Below are positions 59,085 to 64,000 of a stretch of DNA of 64,000 nt, piece after piece. Under the pieces are notes generated by a model. That model did not search any database and had not been told where the DNA came from. It worked only from the letters and a program-made list of their open reading frames with translations. A program made the translations under genes and the position numbers. Every line of letters starts with the position of its first letter. Within the stretch, counting starts at the first letter, position 1. The stretch is taken from assembly GCF_014904755.1 (NCBI RefSeq), contig NZ_JACZFQ010000043.1:21117-85116 (forward strand), written 5' to 3'. This DNA comes from Neoluteolibacter marinus. Lineage in GTDB: Bacteria; Verrucomicrobiota; Verrucomicrobiia; Verrucomicrobiales; Akkermansiaceae.

Positions 59085-61627
59085 CCCGCCGGCTCGCGCA
59101 GCAGCTTCAGGTCGTGGATCGACCAGTAGTTGCCGTCGGCCTTCCCCTGCTGGGTGATCCGCACGTACTTGGCCCGGACCGGCTTGAAGCGGATCTCGGT
59201 CACCGGCGACTTGCCTGCGCCCGTCGCCACCGGATCGCTCCAATGGGTGCCGTCGTCCGATACCCGAAGTTCGAACTGGCGCGGGTAGTCATTGGCGGAG
59301 TCGCCGGCGTCGAGCACCAGGCCGGACAGCGGCGTGGCCTCCTGGAGCTGGACCTGGAACCACATGCCGGGAACCATGAACCTGCCGGTGGTGAAGCGCG
59401 AGGCGGTGTCGCCGTCGATCGCCATGGGGGCCGAACCGTTGTTGTCGCTTGCGGTGACCGTCAGGCTGCTGTTCGCGACGGCCTGGGGCAACCGGGCCTG
59501 GAGCTCCCGGTAGGACCACGGGCTGTACTTGCCGGCGGTGTCCTGGCGGGCCTTGGCCACATCGGCCGGCGTGACGAAACTGCCGTGATTGCCGAAGCTG
59601 TTGCGGACGTAGCTGGCGACCGAGGCGATCCAGTCGTCGTCGTTGGTCGCCATCGAAATCATGAGACCCTCGTACTTCTTGCCCTCGATCTCTCCTTCCA
59701 GGCCCTTGAGCAGGACGTAGACGACGCCTTTCGGATCTCCGGTGACGGTTTTCGAGCCCGCCATCGGAGGGGCGATCAGCGCGCCCTCGAGGCCCGCGAC
59801 CTCGACCCCGCGGCCGACGTCTCCATGGCAACTGGCGCAGAGGGTGGAATAGATTTCCTCGCCCTTCTTCATCAGGGAGCGTTCGCGGTCGGTGAGGTCG
59901 GGAAGCTTCTGGCCGGGGGCGAGCAGCAGCTGCGGGCCGATCTGTTTGACGCCCTCGGCCTTCGAGCGGACCACCGTGTCCGAGATCAGGGTCTTGTGGC
60001 CGGGAAGGTCGAGGTAGCGGGCTGTCAGGCAGGCCTGGAGCACCACCTCCGGGGCGTCGTCGCGGGTCAGGGCCTCGAGGCCGGCGGCCAGCGAGGTGTC
60101 GCCGGCCTGGTAAAGCGATTCGCTCACGCGGATCGCCGCCACCCTGACCTGAGGGTGGGGATCTTCCATGGCCTTGCGGACCAGTTCCGGGGTGACGGCT
60201 CCAAGGCCTTGGAGCGTCCACAGGGCATGCATCCGGGCAAGATAGCTGGTGTGCCTGCGGACACCGTCCTCGAGCATCGGGACGACGGCGCGGTCCTGGC
60301 GCAAGACGATCAGCCGTTGGGCGGTGTCCCGCCACCAACCGTTGGGGTGGGCGAGGTGGGCGACGAGCTGCTGGGTGCTCTCGGAGTACATCCGCGGTTG
60401 CTTCACCGGGCGGGTCGTGCGGTGGGCGAGCCGCCAGATGCGGCCGAGTCCGGCGACCTTGTCGAAACGGTGCTCTTCAACCACGCCGCGCAGGTAGCTG
60501 CCGCGATTCACCCAGGCCGCTTCCTGGATGATGCCGCGGTACATGTCGGTGATGTAGAGCGTGCCGTCCGGGGCATTGCTCATGTTGACCGGGCGGAAGC
60601 AAAGGTCTGTCGAGCGGAGGAACTCGGATTTCTCTTCCTGATAGGGATTCGAGAGGATCTTGAGGCCTCCGTCCATCGTGACCTTGGCCCGGCGCACGAG
60701 GCGGCCGACCGGTTCTCCGAAGAAGACGTCGCCGAGCATGTCGGCGGGCAGCTGGTCGCCGCGGAAAACGTCGATGCCCGCGCCGGAAGTGAAACCGTTG
60801 AGGGTTCCGTCGGGCTCGCGGACACGGCCGGGTCCTCCCTGGAAATCCCGGGCGCCCGCGGCGGGGAACAGCTCCTTGAAGCCATCCGCGAACTGGTCCC
60901 GGGGATTGAACATGCCGTAGACCACCGGGGCCTGGAAGCTCACCGGCCCCTTCTCGCCGCCCGCATTGACGTAGTAGAGGCTGCCGTGATTGTCCTGGCC
61001 GAGCCCCCACTGCCCGTCGTTGGGCTTGGTGTCTTCCTTCACCACGCCGCCGGGGGTCCAGCGAAGCCGGAAGCTGTTGTAGGTGGTGTAGATGGCGTTA
61101 TCGATCGCCCAGACCAACCCGCTCGGCTGATGCTCGAGGTTGCCGCCACGCGGGCCGCCCTGCCACCAGAGTTCCTTCTTGTCGGAAACCCCGTCGTTGT
61201 CGGTGTCGGTGTAAAGGTAGAGGTCGAGGGTGTCGGTCTCGTTGACGACGATCTGGCCTTTTCCCAGCGGCAGGATCATGCGGGGAAGTACCAGGTCGTC
61301 GACAAAAACACTATGTTTGTCGTAATTGCCGTCGCCATTGGCGTCGGTGTGCATCGAGATCCGGCTGGTGGGCTTGCGCTGGTCATTGCCGTCGATGTCC
61401 TGCATGTAGGTCCTCATTTCGGCGACGAACATCCGGCCGTCGCCGTCGAAGACCGTGACCACGGGTTCCTTGATGTGGGGTTCGCTGAGGACGAGCTCCA
61501 TCCGGTAGCCGTCGGGCAGGAGGAAGCTCTTCGCCTCTTCCGCGGCGGAGCGGGCCTGGACTTCCCGGGCGATGGTCGGATGGGTGGCGGCCGCGGAGAG
61601 GCCGAGTAGCAGCAGGTGTGGTTTCAT
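59081..61627 (-). CDS. PVC-type dehydrogenase with HEAT repeats, cytochrome c and discoidin-like domain
   Basis: 848 residues with a signal peptide (1-20). Residues ~35-390: membrane-bound-dehydrogenase-type propeller (FLLPDGYRMELVLSEPHIKEPV, VFDGDGRMFVAEMRTYMQDI, TDTDNDGVSDKKELWWQG, NAPDGTLYITDMYRGIIQE). Then ~440-560 HEAT-like repeats (LARMHALWTLQGLGAVTPELV). Cytochrome c with CASCH near 597-601 and a distal Met in MISMATNDDDWIAS. C-terminal ~150 residues look like F5/8 type C (FELRVSDDGTHWSDP, KYVRITQQG). This modular plan is a hallmark of Planctomycetes and Verrucomicrobia; the substrate is likely a sugar or alcohol. Confidence 0.88.
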   Translation of the reverse strand: MKPHLLLLGLSAAATHPTIAREVQARSAAEEAKSFLLPDGYRMELVLSEPHIKEPVVTVFDGDGRMFVAEMRTYMQDIDGNDQRKPTSRISMHTDANGDGNYDKHSVFVDDLVLPRMILPLGKGQIVVNETDTLDLYLYTDTDNDGVSDKKELWWQGGPRGGNLEHQPSGLVWAIDNAIYTTYNSFRLRWTPGGVVKEDTKPNDGQWGLGQDNHGSLYYVNAGGEKGPVSFQAPVVYGMFNPRDQFADGFKELFPAAGARDFQGGPGRVREPDGTLNGFTSGAGIDVFRGDQLPADMLGDVFFGEPVGRLVRRAKVTMDGGLKILSNPYQEEKSEFLRSTDLCFRPVNMSNAPDGTLYITDMYRGIIQEAAWVNRGSYLRGVVEEHRFDKVAGLGRIWRLAHRTTRPVKQPRMYSESTQQLVAHLAHPNGWWRDTAQRLIVLRQDRAVVPMLEDGVRRHTSYLARMHALWTLQGLGAVTPELVRKAMEDPHPQVRVAAIRVSESLYQAGDTSLAAGLEALTRDDAPEVVLQACLTARYLDLPGHKTLISDTVVRSKAEGVKQIGPQLLLAPGQKLPDLTDRERSLMKKGEEIYSTLCASCHGDVGRGVEVAGLEGALIAPPMAGSKTVTGDPKGVVYVLLKGLEGEIEGKKYEGLMISMATNDDDWIASVASYVRNSFGNHGSFVTPADVAKARQDTAGKYSPWSYRELQARLPQAVANSSLTVTASDNNGSAPMAIDGDTASRFTTGRFMVPGMWFQVQLQEATPLSGLVLDAGDSANDYPRQFELRVSDDGTHWSDPVATGAGKSPVTEIRFKPVRAKYVRITQQGKADGNYWSIHDLKLLREPAG

Positions 61628-61678
61628 GCTCGGTGGGTTGAAGGTCGGGCGGGCGGGACATCGCCGGGCACCGGGAAA

Positions 61679-63766
61679 TCAGGGGCCGGGGGAACGATCG
61701 GCCCGGGCGTCGTTCATCAAACGCTTGCCCTTGGCCGTTAATTTCATCCACCAGTCAGCCGGGCGGCCATCGTTGGTGATGAAACGGCCCCAGGCGTCCT
61801 CGAGCACATCGGCAGGCACCGCTTGGCGCGCCATGCCGGGGCTTTCCCAATAGAGGCGAAGCCTGCCGTTCGCGGCGCGGTGGCGGTATTCAAGGCGGAA
61901 CGAACCATGGTCACCGGGTTCGGCGGGAACCGGGACGTTCGAAGACACGATTCCGTTGAGTCCCTTCACGTCGAGGATGCGCTCGCCGTTCAAAGTCAGT
62001 TCCGCGTCGTCGCCGGGCGCGCCTTCGATAGAGAAGGTGAAGGGGCCGGGGCCGGGATAGCGGATCCGGCCGCCCATGCGGACGTAGAAGTTCTCGGCGT
62101 CGATGTGCTGGGCGGGCGGGTTGCCGTCGAAGTTGATCTCGAGGTCCGTGCGGTGGACCAGCCGGCCGTGTTCCCGGGCTCGGTCGCCGTTGTAGAACGT
62201 GGCGGCGACCCCGGGCCGGGACGGCGGCTCCGGGGTGTCGTCGCTCATCGGCATGATGGCGGTGGCTTCGTCGTACTCGTCGAACATGCCGATGAACAGG
62301 CGGTCGGCTCCCGCCGCGGCGGCGTCCTTGAGCTGGCTCCAGTAATGCTCTCCGCCGTTGCGTGGCGTGTAAGCCAGGGTGTCCCCGGCGGGGAGATGCT
62401 TGAGGTTGGCCCACGAGAATCCCGGCATCGCATGGGCATAGTAGGGAAGTCCGAGGGAGCGGAGGTCGGCGATGTCACGGGCGTAGCTGCGCGACATCCA
62501 CGCCAGCACGCAGTTGTAGTTCGCGATGTGGTTCTGCCACGCGGCGTCCATGTCCCGCCAGTTCCCGGGGATGCCGCCGATCACGAAGTTCCCGCCGTAA
62601 ACCGGGTCGTTTTTGAAGAAATCGACGACGGCATCGGCGGTGGCCGGCGAGATGTTCCGGTCGGGGAACGGAAGGCCCCAGATGAACACCACCGGTTTGC
62701 CGTCCTCGTGGGCGTAGTGGGAGTCGCCGCGGATGCCGAATTCATCGACGAACCACTTCCAGTCGGTCTTCAGGGTTTCGAGCAACTTCCTGTCTGGATA
62801 GCCGCTGACGTCGTATTCGATGGCCCAGAGCCGTCCCTCGCGGTGGGCCGAGGCCCGGACGTTGGCCAGGATCCACTCGGGTCCGCCGCTGATCGAATGG
62901 AAGCCGTCGTTGACGAAGCGCTGTAGAAAGGCGCCGTCAATGTCGTGCTCGCGCATCCACCCGAAGTGGATGTCGGTCACCGCGGGCCAGGCGGAGGAAA
63001 ACAGGTAGGCTTGCTTGCCGCTTTTCAATTTTACATCGCATGCCTTCTGCAGGGTGTGGGCGGGGTAGCTGGAAATGTCCGGCCACATGTCGACCGAGAA
63101 GGTTCCCGACGGGATGTCTCCCCAATGGTGCCATCCGCCGCCGTAGGGATCGTTCGGGGTGCGGAACCAACCTTGGTAGCCGGTCATGACGCGGCCTTTC
63201 AAGGTGCTGTTGTCAACCGGCCGGGACGGCCCGTCGTAGGGCACCTTCCAAGGATCGGAGATGACATAGCGGAACTCCGGATGGTCGAAAGGAGTGTCGT
63301 GCGCCGAGACTTCCGTGATGGCGAGGGAACGGTCCGTGGAGCCATGCAACTGGACCTGGATCGACAGCTCTTCTGGAAGGCGGGAGGCCCCGGCGGTGAA
63401 TCTCATGCGGGCGCTTGCAGGCTTGCCGGTGTCGGCCAGTGTCAGGCCGAGGTGGCGGTCGGGACCGAGGGTGTCCCCGCCGTTTCCTGCGAGCCGCACG
63501 TCGATCCGGCCGTAGCCGCGGTCGAGGTAGTCGATCTTGACGAACAGTTCACCGCCTTCCGGCATGGGCGCACCGGTTCCGAAGGTGAGCGTCCGGTTCG
63601 CATCGTCGGATTGCCAGACCTCGTAGCTGCGGCCGTCGAGGCGGAGGGTCGAGGGCTTGATGCCGGCTCCGTCGCGGGTAACAGGGATCAACGCGGTTGC
63701 ACCGGCTTCCGCGAGCATGGCGGCAGTGATGGAAACCACGACGAGCAACCGCGCGGTTCGTGCCAT
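61679..63766 (-). CDS. GH71/99-like glycoside hydrolase with C-terminal PA14-like domain
   Basis: 695 residues from ATG 63766, which starts a signal peptide (MARTARLLVVVSITAAMLAE); an upstream ATG at 63805 adds 13 residues. Residues ~25-165 are a beta-sandwich. Residues ~190-505 are a TIM-barrel of the GH71/99-like type (LKGRVMTGYQGWFRTPNDP, GAFLQRFVNDGF, WAIEYDVSGYPD, PVVFIWGLPFPDRN, LFIGMFDEYDEATAIMPM with likely acid/base region). Residues ~520-655 are PA14-like (FYNGDRAREHGRLVHR, FSIEGAPGDDAELTLNGE, LEYRHRAANGRLRLYWES). It probably cuts or debranches a plant or microbial polysaccharide. Bacterial relatives are often labelled xylosidase/arabinosidase. Confidence 0.75.
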   Translation of the reverse strand: MARTARLLVVVSITAAMLAEAGATALIPVTRDGAGIKPSTLRLDGRSYEVWQSDDANRTLTFGTGAPMPEGGELFVKIDYLDRGYGRIDVRLAGNGGDTLGPDRHLGLTLADTGKPASARMRFTAGASRLPEELSIQVQLHGSTDRSLAITEVSAHDTPFDHPEFRYVISDPWKVPYDGPSRPVDNSTLKGRVMTGYQGWFRTPNDPYGGGWHHWGDIPSGTFSVDMWPDISSYPAHTLQKACDVKLKSGKQAYLFSSAWPAVTDIHFGWMREHDIDGAFLQRFVNDGFHSISGGPEWILANVRASAHREGRLWAIEYDVSGYPDRKLLETLKTDWKWFVDEFGIRGDSHYAHEDGKPVVFIWGLPFPDRNISPATADAVVDFFKNDPVYGGNFVIGGIPGNWRDMDAAWQNHIANYNCVLAWMSRSYARDIADLRSLGLPYYAHAMPGFSWANLKHLPAGDTLAYTPRNGGEHYWSQLKDAAAAGADRLFIGMFDEYDEATAIMPMSDDTPEPPSRPGVAATFYNGDRAREHGRLVHRTDLEINFDGNPPAQHIDAENFYVRMGGRIRYPGPGPFTFSIEGAPGDDAELTLNGERILDVKGLNGIVSSNVPVPAEPGDHGSFRLEYRHRAANGRLRLYWESPGMARQAVPADVLEDAWGRFITNDGRPADWWMKLTAKGKRLMNDARADRSPGP

Positions 63767-63906
63767 CGCCAAGGTCGCGTGTTCACTGCGTGGGCGGGGA
63801 ATCATGGTCGGGGTGAGAAGGAGCGTGCCGGTCTAACCGGTCGTGGCTCGCCGCTCGCTGGCGACGGCCGGGAGAGGGATTCTCAACCATCGGGGGCGAG
63901 TCGTCC

Positions 63907-63958
63907 TAGTCCCCAAAGCGGGGACAGGAGGGCGCGCTTGTCCCCGCTTTGGGGACTA
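63907..63958. repeat. nested 20-bp palindrome at the right edge
   Basis: TAGTCCCCAAAGCGGGGACA (63907-63926) and its exact reverse complement (63939-63958) flank a 12-base loop. Each arm itself folds as GTCCCC-AAAGC-GGGGAC. It lies in the 234-bp non-coding stretch (63767-64000) upstream of the GH71/99-like gene, where I see no other feature. The nested form is that of REP/BIME-type repeats. Confidence 0.75.
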
Positions 63959-64000
63959 CTCGGTTTGCAGCGACCGACTATTCCTCACCGCGACGGATGA

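Overview
This GC-rich chromosomal window most likely comes from a member of the Verrucomicrobiota (order Verrucomicrobiales, Luteolibacter/Haloferula-like). That placement is inferred from gene content: an LpxC-FabZ fusion, PVC-type dehydrogenase/cytochrome c proteins with PA14, HEAT and discoidin modules, Tat-exported Gfo/Idh/MocA oxidoreductases, Gram-negative beta-barrels, and mostly Shine-Dalgarno-free starts. I see no IS element, prophage, CRISPR array or rRNA.

Layout. (1) 1-4.7 kb: a PcfJ-like protein cut by the window edge, a small membrane protein, a 187-bp inverted-repeat element, lpxC-fabZ (minus), then an RluA-type pseudouridine synthase, a Nif3-like protein and 3-methyladenine DNA glycosylase. 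Two divergent tRNA-Gly genes (CCC, TCC) follow. (2) 5-14 kb: an exopolysaccharide secretion block (secreted protein, beta-barrel, terminator, Wzc-like tyrosine autokinase, short OPX/Wza-like protein), followed by a PDZ protein, a Prc-type protease, YggS and DUF971. (3) 14-19 kb: a minus-strand group with a beta-propeller dehydrogenase-like protein, a cytochrome c-PA14 protein and an amidase_3, then a YmdB-type phosphoesterase. (4) 19.4-32.5 kb: the transcription/translation supercluster tRNA-Thr, tuf, tRNA-Trp, secE, nusG, rplK, rplA, rplJ, rplL, rpoB, rpoC, with internal hairpins and a strong terminator after rpoC. (5) 32.6-35.7 kb: a Tat oxidoreductase, a GH76-like hydrolase and small proteins. 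(6) 35.6-41 kb: an operon of a large ankyrin-repeat secreted protein, a histidine kinase and an OmpR-type regulator. (7) 41-47.3 kb: an outer-membrane protein, an M42 aminopeptidase, a SufT-like protein, an AsmA-like protein and a Nudix hydrolase. (8) 47.3-55.2 kb: the most interesting block, a three-gene overlapping operon with the order and domain logic of Ralstonia phcBSRQ: a PhcB-like SAM methyltransferase, a membrane kinase-receiver-kinase (equivalent to PhcS fused to PhcR) and a PhcQ-like response regulator. It is followed by an AraC-type regulator, a FadL-type fatty-acid porin and a condensation-type acyltransferase. (9) 55.2-64 kb: fumC, a NarL-type two-component pair, a PVC-type dehydrogenase-cytochrome, a GH71/99-like hydrolase and a nested palindrome at the right edge.

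How it fits together: the core is ordinary housekeeping (ribosome, RNA polymerase, lipid A, TCA cycle). Around it are envelope functions (exopolysaccharide export, outer-membrane barrels, glycan hydrolases, periplasmic redox proteins) and three signalling loci. The Phc-like locus with FadL and an acyltransferase next door suggests a candidate fatty-acid-methyl-ester cell-cell signalling system outside the Betaproteobacteria. This is an inference from architecture and has not been shown.
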